Shown here piece after piece: positions 8,854-16,371 of a DNA stretch of 51,930 nt. The DNA comes from an uncultured Roseburia sp. (GTDB taxonomy: Bacteria; Bacillota; Clostridia; Lachnospirales; Lachnospiraceae): positions 1 to 51,930 of the forward strand of contig CAMUGE010000021.1 of the NCBI GenBank assembly GCA_947088345.1, given 5' to 3'. The stretch's first letter is position 1; each line of letters starts with the position of its first letter. A program made the translations under genes and the position numbers. Under the pieces are notes generated by a model. That model ran no database searches, was not told where the DNA came from, and was given only the letters and a program-made list of their open reading frames with translations.

Positions 8854-10065
8854 TCATCCGCCCAGATAACTCCACGGGCTGACATAAACTCCGTTCAATG
8901 AAACTCCAAAATGCAGATGATTTCCGGTTGAAATCCCGGTACTGCCGACCTTTGCGATCACGGCGCCGGCTTTTACTTCATCTCCGGCCGAAACCAGCAG
9001 AGCCGATGCATGCATATAAACCGTATAAAGCCCGCTTCCGTGATCTATCATCACATAATTGCCGGCTGCGCTGCTGTAAGTCGCGGCCCGCACCGTACCG
9101 TCCGCCGCCGCTATAATGTCTGCGCCGCCTGCCGCGCCGATATCAATTCCCTTGTGATCGGCCGAGGCTCCTGTCGTCGGAACTTCCCTTGGCCCATACT
9201 CGCTTGTCACACGCGTGCTGCTGGGGCACGGCCATAAAAACGGTCCGCCGGTATACGCGTGGTTTGCTACGCCCGCCGCAGCCTTTTCCGCTTCCGCCCG
9301 CTTGATCGCGGCGATCACTTCCTCCTGGGCCTGAATCTCCGCCTCAAAATATGCCGCCTCGCTCTGCGCCTGCCCGATATCCGCGGAGAGACTTAAAAGT
9401 TCGTTTTCCCGTTCCCGCATCATCGCGGCAACCGACGCCTTGTTTTCCTCAACCGACTGTTTCATCATCTCCAGATCTTCGTAATCCTGTTTCAGTCTTT
9501 CTTCTTTTTCGTTGATATCGGCCACGGTCTGTTCATATTCCTCCAGCTTTTGCCTGTCATAACTTTGGATCTGCGAAATATAATCGACCATATTCAGCAG
9601 ATCGACAATATTTTGCGCATTGACAAACACTTCCATATAAGAACGGTGTGAATTTTCATACATATACTGAATCCGCACTTTCATATCCTCATATTGCTGT
9701 TCCTCTTTTAATTTTGCTGCCTCAAGCGCCTCCCTTGCAGCAAGAATGTCCTCGTTTTTTTGAGTCAGCTCATTCTCCAGCTCCTCAATGCGCGCCGAAA
9801 TACCGACGAGCTGGCTGTTTAATTCGACAATCTTGTCTTCCACATTACCTTTCGTCTGCTTTAATTCCGAAATTGTCTGCCGTACGAAAGACAGCTCGCT
9901 TTCCAGTTCTTCTTTTTCTTTTTCGGCATTTTTTAATGACGCCGATTTTTGGGGAGAAACATTTTTTTTCGACGATGCCGCCGCCGGCGCCGTCATGCAG
10001 ATCAGCAGAAATAAAACGCTAAGAACTGCCAAACGCTTTTTCAGTAAATTTGCTTTTTTATTCAT
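8854..10065 (-). CDS. EnvC-type M23 peptidoglycan hydrolase / activator
   Basis: A 403-aa exported protein: signal peptide (about 1-31, ending TAPAAAS), a long coiled coil (about 38-255) and a C-terminal M23/LytM domain. Zinc-ligand positions are present (H304 and D308 in DHKGID, H385 in HLHFG, H352 nearby), so unlike E. coli EnvC it may itself be catalytic. The gene follows ftsX by 6 bp, and FtsEX is known to control coiled-coil hydrolases or their activators (EnvC, PcsB, CwlO). The likely job is ATP-driven activation of septal or sidewall peptidoglycan cleavage. A terminator follows it. Confidence 0.9.
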   Translation of the reverse strand: MNKKANLLKKRLAVLSVLFLLICMTAPAAASSKKNVSPQKSASLKNAEKEKEELESELSFVRQTISELKQTKGNVEDKIVELNSQLVGISARIEELENELTQKNEDILAAREALEAAKLKEEQQYEDMKVRIQYMYENSHRSYMEVFVNAQNIVDLLNMVDYISQIQSYDRQKLEEYEQTVADINEKEERLKQDYEDLEMMKQSVEENKASVAAMMRERENELLSLSADIGQAQSEAAYFEAEIQAQEEVIAAIKRAEAEKAAAGVANHAYTGGPFLWPCPSSTRVTSEYGPREVPTTGASADHKGIDIGAAGGADIIAAADGTVRAATYSSAAGNYVMIDHGSGLYTVYMHASALLVSAGDEVKAGAVIAKVGSTGISTGNHLHFGVSLNGVYVSPWSYLGG

Positions 10066-10071
10066 TGCTCC

Positions 10072-10980
10072 TTATACCTTTAAGTGTTTGCGAATTGTGA
10101 TACGGCTGCCAAGCAAGCCGATACCCACGCCAAGGATCAACCCTACCGGGATCAATATATGAAATACTTCTTTTGCACTTAAGAAATTTAACATTCTGCC
10201 GATGACGCTGAACTCTCCGGAGATATACTGAATAATTTTGTCATAGACAAGATATAAAATCCCAAGCGGTATCAGCGCTCCGATAATTCCGATTAAAATC
10301 CCCTCCACGACAAACGGCGCGCGCACGAAATAGTCCGACGCCCCGATCAGTTTCATAATCCTTATCTCCTCCTTGCGCGCCGCAACGCCTGCCGCAACGG
10401 TTGAACTGATCAAAAAGACTGCCACGCAGAGCAAAACGAGAATAATCCCCGCCGATATGTAACCCACCAAACTATTAAAATCTGTCAGTGTCGCGGCTAT
10501 TTCTTTTGATTCCTTGACTTCACGCACTCCCTCAACAGATCTTAAGAATGTAACAAGCGTATCCTGCATAGAAATATCGTTCATGTAAATCGCATAGCTT
10601 GCGCAGTTTGCCAGCGGATTATCCCCGGCAAAGCTTGACGCGGCCTGCTCATTTCCCTCAAAATAGACATCCTTAAAACTGTCCCATGCCTCCTGCGCGG
10701 ATGTAAATTTATATTTGGAAACTTCCACTCTCCCGTCCAGCAGTTCCCCGATCTCTTCGATCCGCTGATCGGAAATCCCCGGTTCAAACAAAACTGTAAC
10801 CGCAACCTGTGACTCCGCATCTTTTACCATGGATTGGAAATTGACGACGATCATATAAAAGAGTCCAAAAAGAAAAATACATGCCGTCATTGTGGCAACA
10901 GATGCAAGCGAAGACGTTTTTTTTCGCCAGATATTGACGATCCCCTGCTGAATCGTATAAAAAAAAGTACTAATCCTCAT
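10072..10980 (-). CDS. ftsX: Cell division ABC transporter permease FtsX
   Basis: A 302-aa four-helix permease of the FtsX type: first membrane helix near 20-45, a large extracytoplasmic loop (about 46-170) that contacts the hydrolase, then three helices. Its start overlaps the ftsE stop in ATGA, and GGAGG lies about 12 bases upstream inside ftsE. With FtsE it forms a mechanotransmission complex rather than a transporter; the M23 coiled-coil protein encoded next is its probable partner. Confidence 0.95.
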   Translation of the reverse strand: MRISTFFYTIQQGIVNIWRKKTSSLASVATMTACIFLFGLFYMIVVNFQSMVKDAESQVAVTVLFEPGISDQRIEEIGELLDGRVEVSKYKFTSAQEAWDSFKDVYFEGNEQAASSFAGDNPLANCASYAIYMNDISMQDTLVTFLRSVEGVREVKESKEIAATLTDFNSLVGYISAGIILVLLCVAVFLISSTVAAGVAARKEEIRIMKLIGASDYFVRAPFVVEGILIGIIGALIPLGILYLVYDKIIQYISGEFSVIGRMLNFLSAKEVFHILIPVGLILGVGIGLLGSRITIRKHLKV

Positions 10981-11741
10981 CGTTCAGCGTCACCTCCGTC
11001 ATCTATCCCGCCAAAACCGTCCGACAAAAATTCATCCTCCTGTTCGTCAAAAAAATCAAACGATACATCGCCGTCCTCATTTTTGCTGTCGCCGACCACC
11101 ACACCGCGGTGTATCGTAATCACACGTTTGTCCATTGCTTTCACAATCTCCAGATTGTGCGTAACAACAATCACTGTTGTACCTGTCCTGTTGATCTCAT
11201 CCATCAGGTTCATGATTTCCCATGCATTATTGCTGTCCAGATTCCCGGTCGGCTCATCGGCAAGAAGAATGCGCGGCTTATTGATCAGCGCTCTTGCGAT
11301 GGCAACGCGCTGCTGCTCTCCGCCGGAAAGCTGCTGCGGGCGCGAACGGTATTTTGCGGCAAGCCCTACCATCGAGAGCATACTCGGTACGTTTTTGCGG
11401 ATGGAACGTCCCGATTCCCCGATGACTTTCTGCGCAAATGCAACATTGTCATATATATTTCTGTCCTTTAACAGGAGGAAATCCTGAAACACAACGCCAA
11501 TATTGCGCCGGAATTTCGGGATCTGCCTTCTCTTTATTTTATTTAACTTTCTGCCATTTACAGTAATTACGCCGGACGTCGGTTCCAGTTCTTTTAACAG
11601 AAGCTTAATCAGCGTCGATTTACCCGAACCGCTGTCGCCGACAATAAACACAAATTCCCCCGCGTCTATGCTCAGATTCACGTCATTGAGTGCAGGAACC
11701 CCTGCTGAATATGCCTTGCTGACATGTTCCAACTCTATCAT
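10977..11741 (-). CDS. ftsE: Cell division ATP-binding protein FtsE
   Basis: A 254-aa ABC ATPase: Walker [10 protein letters not shown] (35-43), signature LSGGEQQRV, Walker [13 protein letters not shown]. It couples ATP hydrolysis to FtsX. The protein carries a C-terminal acidic tail of about 30 residues rich in D, E, F and G that canonical FtsE (about 220-230 aa) lacks. It starts 12 bp after the PucR-like regulator and overlaps ftsX by 4 bp, so the four genes (regulator, ftsE, ftsX, M23) look like one operon. Confidence 0.95.
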   Translation of the reverse strand: MIELEHVSKAYSAGVPALNDVNLSIDAGEFVFIVGDSGSGKSTLIKLLLKELEPTSGVITVNGRKLNKIKRRQIPKFRRNIGVVFQDFLLLKDRNIYDNVAFAQKVIGESGRSIRKNVPSMLSMVGLAAKYRSRPQQLSGGEQQRVAIARALINKPRILLADEPTGNLDSNNAWEIMNLMDEINRTGTTVIVVTHNLEIVKAMDKRVITIHRGVVVGDSKNEDGDVSFDFFDEQEDEFLSDGFGGIDDGGDAER

Positions 11742-11753
11742 ACGTCTGCCTTT

Positions 11754-12842
11754 CTAATAATCCATTGACTCCATGTACTTCATATACTTTACAACCATCA
11801 GTGCAATTTTAAATGTGATCGCATCTTCAAAAATCCGCAGATCAAGACCTGTAAATTTTTGAAGCTTATCCAAACGGTAAACAAGCGTATTTCTGTGAAT
11901 ATAAAGCTGTCTCGATGTCTCTGACACGTTTAAGCTGTTCTCAAAAAATTTATTAATCGTTACCAAGGTCTCCTCGTCAAAATCATCCGGCGTCTTCCCG
12001 TCGAAGATCTCCCTGATGAACATCCGGCAAAGCGGAATCGGAAGCTGGTAAATCAGACGTCCGATCCCCAGCGTCGAATAAGCGATAATTTTTTTCTCCT
12101 CAAAAAAGATTTTTCCCACGTCAAGCGCCATACGCGCCTCTTTGTATGAGCGCGACACTTCTTTGATCTCTCCCACGATCGTACCGTATGCGACATGCAC
12201 CTCATTGTCCGCATCCGAATGGAACAGATTGACAATCGCTTCCGCGGTCTTGTTTAACTCTGCATATCCCTCGTGTTCCGCGACTTCGCGCACTACGATA
12301 ATATTCTTTTCGTCTACAGCCGTCACAAAATCTTTTGTCTTTGTGCCGAAGATACTGCGGATTTTCTCCAGCTCGTTTGTCTCCTTTTCGCGGTTTACTT
12401 CCACAATAAACACAACTCTGCGCACTTCGGTGTCAATGTGCAGTTTTTTGGCGCGATTATAGATATCAACCAACAAAAGGTTATCGAGTAGAAGATTTTT
12501 GATAAAATTGTCCTTGTCAAACCGCTCCTTATATGCTACCAGAAGATTCTGTACCTGGAAACTGGCAATTTTTCCCACCATATACACATCGTCGCCGTCA
12601 CCGCTTGCCAGCAGCACATATTCCAGTTGGTGTTCGTCAAATACTTTAAAAAATTGAAATCCGTTTACCAGCTGACTGTCTGCGGGAGAATCGACAAACG
12701 CCTGCGCAGGCTCTATGTACTGATCCGCCTCGGAAAACGTTGTCGCGACAACGTTGCCCTCCGCATCGATCACACACAGATCAATTCTTGTAATCCCTTT
12801 CAAACCGTCAATTGTATTCTGAAGTATCTGATTTGAAATCAT
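11754..12842 (-). CDS. PucR/CdaR-family transcriptional regulator
   Basis: A 362-aa protein ending in the PucR-type helix-turn-helix (about 300-358, with FENSLNVSETSRQLYIHRNTLVYRLDKL broken here by me only for naming its family motif). The N-terminal two thirds look like a GAF-like sensory part plus a GGDEF-like linker as in CdaR relatives. Start ATG 12842 is set by AAGGAG eight bases upstream; the longer frame to 12935 has no ribosome binding site. It lies immediately upstream of ftsE and may regulate that operon, though family members usually control catabolic genes. The effector is unknown. Confidence 0.82.
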   Translation of the reverse strand: MISNQILQNTIDGLKGITRIDLCVIDAEGNVVATTFSEADQYIEPAQAFVDSPADSQLVNGFQFFKVFDEHQLEYVLLASGDGDDVYMVGKIASFQVQNLLVAYKERFDKDNFIKNLLLDNLLLVDIYNRAKKLHIDTEVRRVVFIVEVNREKETNELEKIRSIFGTKTKDFVTAVDEKNIIVVREVAEHEGYAELNKTAEAIVNLFHSDADNEVHVAYGTIVGEIKEVSRSYKEARMALDVGKIFFEEKKIIAYSTLGIGRLIYQLPIPLCRMFIREIFDGKTPDDFDEETLVTINKFFENSLNVSETSRQLYIHRNTLVYRLDKLQKFTGLDLRIFEDAITFKIALMVVKYMKYMESMDY

Positions 12843-12929
12843 ATATTCTGCTCCTTCTTGATGCCTTAAAAATAGATCTAACACTCCGCAATATATTTTA
12901 ATGCAAAACAACAAAAAAAGAAAGAGGTA

Positions 12930-12958
12930 TTGCATAAAATTCAGACATTTTTATGCAA
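12930..12958. promoter_or_regulatory. Inverted repeat upstream of the PucR-like gene
   Basis: TTGCATAAA (12930-12938) and TTTATGCAA (12950-12958) form perfect 9-bp arms with an 11-bp spacer, about 90 bp upstream of the regulator start. It could be an operator (autoregulation) or a transcript hairpin separating it from yitT; there is no clear U-tract. Confidence 0.5.
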
Positions 12959-13036
12959 TTTCGTTACTGTTCACTCCGTTCGCAGCAACATTCACAATTC
13001 CGTTTAAAATTCGCTTCGCAAATGGGATCTGTTCAC

Positions 13037-13900
13037 TTAAAGAGAGGGTAAAAACCCTTCTCCAAAAACCTCCCTTGCATCCGAAACAATAACAAATGCT
13101 TTGGAATCAACCTCCGCCACAATTTCTTTTACCCTGATAATTTCTTTTTTGGAGACAACGCAGTAGAGCATACACTTTTTCTCACCCGAGTACATACCGG
13201 ACGCGGAAAGGCCTGTGACGCCGCGGTGCAGTTCTTCCATGATACGCTTTGCCACAAGTTCGTACTGATCCGTTATAATATATGCGGCTTTGGAAAATTT
13301 AAGGCCTTCCAAAATCGTATCGGATACTTTGCTTGTCACAAAAATTGCGACAAGTGCATAGAGCGCTTCATGCAGACCGAAGAAATACAAACCGGTCAAT
13401 ATAATGATTCCATCCAGCAAAAGCATGATCTGTATTATTGAATATTGCTTCAGATAATGCTGAAGAATAGAGGCCACCATATCCGTACCGCCGGTCGTCG
13501 CTTTTGCAAGCAGGACAAAACCGAGACCCGCGCCATAAATCAAACCGCCAAAAACCACGGCAAGCGCAAAATCCCCCTGCGCAAAATCTCGCATTGGAAT
13601 GAAATACAGCCATACAGACAGCAGCACCGTTCCAAAAAAAGCTCTCTGTACAAATTGTTTTCCTTTTATAAAATACCCTGCAATAAAGACAGGAATATTT
13701 AAGACCGCATTTGTAAACCAAAGCGGTATTCCACCCGCATACAATCCCTCGCTGATTTTCTTTACAATAATTGAAATTCCCACAAAACCGCCTGTGACAA
13801 GATTCATCGGATCGTAAATACACTGGATTCCAAATGCCATCATACCGGTCCCGACAACCAAAAGCAGATAATCAAAAAACATTGTGTGGCGTATCCGCAT
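13037..13900 (-). CDS. YitT-family membrane protein
   Basis: A 287-aa protein with five to six membrane helices (YitT/DUF161 domain, about 8-205) and a C-terminal cytosolic DUF2179 domain (about 220-280, with GVTGLSASGMYSG). The family is widespread in Firmicutes and its transport substrate is unknown. GAGGTAG precedes the start at 13900, and the stop of the TagA-like gene is only 2 bp upstream, so the two are cotranscribed. No link to cell-wall synthesis is shown beyond this adjacency. Confidence 0.87.
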   Translation of the reverse strand: MRIRHTMFFDYLLLVVGTGMMAFGIQCIYDPMNLVTGGFVGISIIVKKISEGLYAGGIPLWFTNAVLNIPVFIAGYFIKGKQFVQRAFFGTVLLSVWLYFIPMRDFAQGDFALAVVFGGLIYGAGLGFVLLAKATTGGTDMVASILQHYLKQYSIIQIMLLLDGIIILTGLYFFGLHEALYALVAIFVTSKVSDTILEGLKFSKAAYIITDQYELVAKRIMEELHRGVTGLSASGMYSGEKKCMLYCVVSKKEIIRVKEIVAEVDSKAFVIVSDAREVFGEGFLPSL

Positions 13901-13902
13901 AG

Positions 13903-14574
13903 CTACCTCATTTCTTCATATTGATTGATCGTGTTTTTAAAACGGCTGATCTGCATCTTTCCATGGAAAAAAGCCCTGACGCCCGTCTTCGCGTTTCCGA
14001 TTTCTTTTGCGCCCAGACCGCACCAGACGTTTGCATTGATTTTGTCTTTGTGTTCAGCCAGAAAATGTTCCTGGTACGGACTTGGAAGAACAGAAAGAAC
14101 AACATCCGGCGTAGTAACGTTCAAGTCGTTGATCACCGTCTCCGCGTCTCCGCCGCAATGCTCCATCGCATACTCGCCTGCAAACAATAATTTTGGAAAT
14201 TTGCGCGTAATGATCTCCCTGCACTCCGTGAGCTGCTGCGACGTCTGCCCGAGTAAAAAAATTCTTTTTTTATTTCGTTCCAACCGTTTGAAAAATTCGG
14301 ACAGAAAATCGTTGTCCTTAACCTCCCGCAGACGTTGTGCGTCATGAATGCCCATTGCCTGCAAAATCTGTTTCTCACCCACTACCGTCAGGCTTAACGC
14401 TGACAGCGTCTCTTTTAAAACACTGTCCGTCCGCGCATCCATCAGCATCTGCATCGTAACGCACTCAATCGTATTTAACATCTGATCTTCCAGAAAAACC
14501 TCTACCTGGCGGATTGCTTCCCTGACTGTATAATTATCCAGTTCAATTCCCAATAATTCAATTCGTTTAATCAT
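13903..14574 (-). CDS. WecG/TagA/CpsF-family glycosyltransferase
   Basis: A 223-aa GT26-family enzyme. Family features seen are the N-terminal strand with MLNTIECVTMQM, the RIFLLGQTSQQL motif (about 96-107), the DVVLSVLPSPYQE motif, and the Gly-rich VWCGLGAKEI near residue 185. TagA-type enzymes add N-acetylmannosamine to undecaprenyl-linked GlcNAc in teichoic acid synthesis, but relatives also act in capsule or exopolysaccharide pathways, and no other wall-polymer genes are here. A good promoter lies about 50-75 bp upstream of the ATG at 14574. Confidence 0.8.
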   Translation of the reverse strand: MIKRIELLGIELDNYTVREAIRQVEVFLEDQMLNTIECVTMQMLMDARTDSVLKETLSALSLTVVGEKQILQAMGIHDAQRLREVKDNDFLSEFFKRLERNKKRIFLLGQTSQQLTECREIITRKFPKLLFAGEYAMEHCGGDAETVINDLNVTTPDVVLSVLPSPYQEHFLAEHKDKINANVWCGLGAKEIGNAKTGVRAFFHGKMQISRFKNTINQYEEMR

Positions 14575-14620
14575 GTTACACCTGTATTATTTCTATTGTT
14601 ATTCAAAAATATACCCGAAT

Positions 14621-14649
14621 AGTATAGCAAACCGATTGTTCAATTGCAA
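14621..14649 (-). promoter_or_regulatory. Sigma-A promoter for the TagA/yitT unit
   Basis: Minus strand TTGCAA (14649-14644), 17-bp spacer, TATACT (14626-14621), giving a leader of roughly 40 bases. Confidence 0.65.
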
Positions 14650-14753
14650 GTTTTTCCATATTTAATTCTCAGAATATGCTAATTTTTACAAAAATAACCA
14701 AAACGCCTGTTCCGTTTTTTATTTCTTATTACCTGCAGCATTTTGTTTTAAAT

Positions 14754-14835
14754 TGTGGATAATGTGAATAACTTCGTGCATAACTCATTTTTTTTCATAT
14801 TTTAACGCTGTTTTTTGTGGATAACTGTGTGGATG
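14754..14835 (-). promoter_or_regulatory. Cluster of DnaA boxes
   Basis: Three exact matches to the DnaA box TTATNCACA, all on the minus strand: 14754-14762 (TTATCCACA), 14763-14771 (TTATTCACA, directly abutting) and 14816-14824 (TTATCCACA). Two near matches are at 14775-14783 (TTATGCACG) and 14828-14836 (GCATCCACA). The boxes flank a T-rich stretch. No dnaA, dnaN or rpmH is nearby, so this is not the usual oriC context. Confidence 0.65.
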
Positions 14836-15018
14836 CAGAAAGGAAATTTTTATAGAATTTGTCGATTTGGCTTATTTTTTGTGAACTGTGTACAAAAAAC
14901 ATTTATAAAGAAATCTTCTTTAACAATCATAAACTGCCGGAACAGGGCCGCGTTCTCACAGAATATTCTGTACGCGATCGCCATATCCCGGCAGCTCTCT
15001 TTCTATACTAATATCTGA

Positions 15019-16188
15019 CTAGAAAATTCTTCTTACACAGATTGGTGAACGATAATTAACATTGGAATACTTGATACCTGTCGACGGTGTGCTCGCATGT
15101 ACAATCGTACCGTTTCCTACATAGATTGCCACATGTCCGCTGTAGCAGACGATATCGCCCGGCTGTGCCTCGCCCAGTCCGACTTCATAGCCGACGCCGC
15201 GCAGCGCGCTTGAGGAGTGCGGAAGACCGATTCCGAAATTAGCATATACGCTCATTACAAATCCCGAACAATCCGCCCCGTTTGTCAGGCTGGTTCCGCC
15301 ATATACATATGGATTGCCGACAAACTGACCTGCAAAATTAGCAACTGCCTGTCCGTTTGATCCGCTCGGCGCATTGTATGTAGATTTGCTCTTTCCGGAA
15401 GAAGATGCCGTATTTTTTGCCGCATTCTTCGCTGCGCTCTTTCTTCTGGCAGCTTCTGCCGCTTCCGCTGCCGCTCTTCTCTCCGCCTCTTCTTTTGCAA
15501 GCCTCGCTTCTTCCTCGGCTTTTGATTCAGCATGTACATATTCGGTGGACAGAGAGACATAATCTTTCGATACATACCCCTCGCCCTCTTCTGTCGTAAC
15601 TTTTACCCATCCGTCAATGGACTCGTCCAATACAACAAGATCGTCCTCGATCGGAACCATTGTGAGAATGCCTGCTTCTGTTGTCGGCTCTCTTCTGACA
15701 TATAAGGTTGTCGTGTTTACTTTTGCATAACGCGTGCTGACCTGCTTTGCCAGCTCTTCGTCTCCGGTCACGACATATTCACATTTTACATAGCCCTCCA
15801 CATTTCCGGAAGCAATCTTATACCAGCCGTCGTCTGTGACTTCCAGTACGGTCGCCGCCGAGTTGTTGTAAAGTTTTCCTACTACTTCACTCTCTGTATT
15901 TGTCTCGGTGCGCACATTTACAAAATTGTCAACCTGCGCAATTGCAATATCGGCATACTCAGATTTTACAATCGGAACACCGTTCGCACTGACTTGTCCG
16001 ACACTCGCAAGCATACAGTCTGTCATCGCCATGGATACGCCGACTGAAGCTCCTGTGCCGACACTCGTCTCAATGACATCGGATACGCCTGCAACCGGCG
16101 CTGCGTATGTATGTATCTCCGGATTACAGAGGAACATTGTCCCTACCATAATACCGCCTGTTATCCTCAATGCTATTTTTCTGTTCAT
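15019..16188 (-). CDS. Secreted SH3-NlpC/P60 peptidoglycan hydrolase
   Basis: A 389-aa exported endopeptidase: signal peptide, two bacterial SH3 domains (about 90-150 and 155-215), an Ala/Lys/Glu-rich linker, then a C-terminal NlpC/P60 domain. The catalytic triad is seen as C307 (in NGADCSGF), H352 (in SGHVAIY) and H364. It probably cleaves the D-Glu-diamino acid bond of stem peptides. I chose ATG 16188 because GGAGGG lies five bases upstream; longer starts exist. It has a perfect sigma-A promoter and a WalR-type box, fitting the control of wall hydrolases by WalKR in Firmicutes. Confidence 0.93.
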   Translation of the reverse strand: MNRKIALRITGGIMVGTMFLCNPEIHTYAAPVAGVSDVIETSVGTGASVGVSMAMTDCMLASVGQVSANGVPIVKSEYADIAIAQVDNFVNVRTETNTESEVVGKLYNNSAATVLEVTDDGWYKIASGNVEGYVKCEYVVTGDEELAKQVSTRYAKVNTTTLYVRREPTTEAGILTMVPIEDDLVVLDESIDGWVKVTTEEGEGYVSKDYVSLSTEYVHAESKAEEEARLAKEEAERRAAAEAAEAARRKSAAKNAAKNTASSSGKSKSTYNAPSGSNGQAVANFAGQFVGNPYVYGGTSLTNGADCSGFVMSVYANFGIGLPHSSSALRGVGYEVGLGEAQPGDIVCYSGHVAIYVGNGTIVHASTPSTGIKYSNVNYRSPICVRRIF

Positions 16189-16225
16189 AAATCCCTCCAT
16201 AGGATATCTCATTCGCATATGATTT

Positions 16226-16242
16226 GTTACAACTTTGTTACA
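16226..16242 (-). promoter_or_regulatory. Candidate WalR (YycF) binding box
   Basis: Minus strand reads TGTAAC-AAAGT-TGTAAC, an exact fit to the published WalR consensus TGTWAH-N5-TGTWAH. It lies just downstream of the promoter of an NlpC/P60 hydrolase gene, a typical WalKR regulon member. The location past the -10 box suggests repression or fine tuning rather than activation. Confidence 0.6.
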
Positions 16243-16257
16243 ACTTTTTACGAAGCT

Positions 16258-16286
16258 ATTATAACAAAGCTGCTCTCTTCTGTCAA
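16258..16286 (-). promoter_or_regulatory. Consensus sigma-A promoter of the NlpC/P60 gene
   Basis: Minus strand TTGACA (16286-16281), 17-bp spacer, TATAAT (16263-16258): both hexamers match the consensus perfectly. Confidence 0.9.
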
Positions 16287-16326
16287 CCGTTATTTTGGGA
16301 CTAAATCAGATACAATTTTAACGAAA

Positions 16327-16366
16327 AACAGAAAGCCCGGGAACACAATACCCAGCGCTTTCTGTT
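16327..16366 (-). terminator. Rho-independent terminator after the Ig-like protein gene
   Basis: Minus-strand stem AACAGAAAGC (16366-16357) with GCTTTCTGTT (16336-16327), inner CTGGG/CCCGG pairing, followed by TTTCG. It lies 5 bp past the stop codon. Confidence 0.8.
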
Positions 16367-16371
16367 CATCA

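Larger units (their letters stand above)
14575..15018. other. 444-bp AT-rich intergenic region
   Basis: No gene is supported here. It holds the TagA-type gene promoter (14621-14649), the DnaA box cluster (14754-14835) and a T-rich stretch (about 14785-14805). The part from 14840 to 15018 shows nothing recognisable. Confidence 0.8.

Noticed and set aside
14575-15018. DnaA boxes as the chromosomal origin oriC
   Set aside because: No dnaA, dnaN, rpmH or rnpA nearby; a secondary cluster is more likely.
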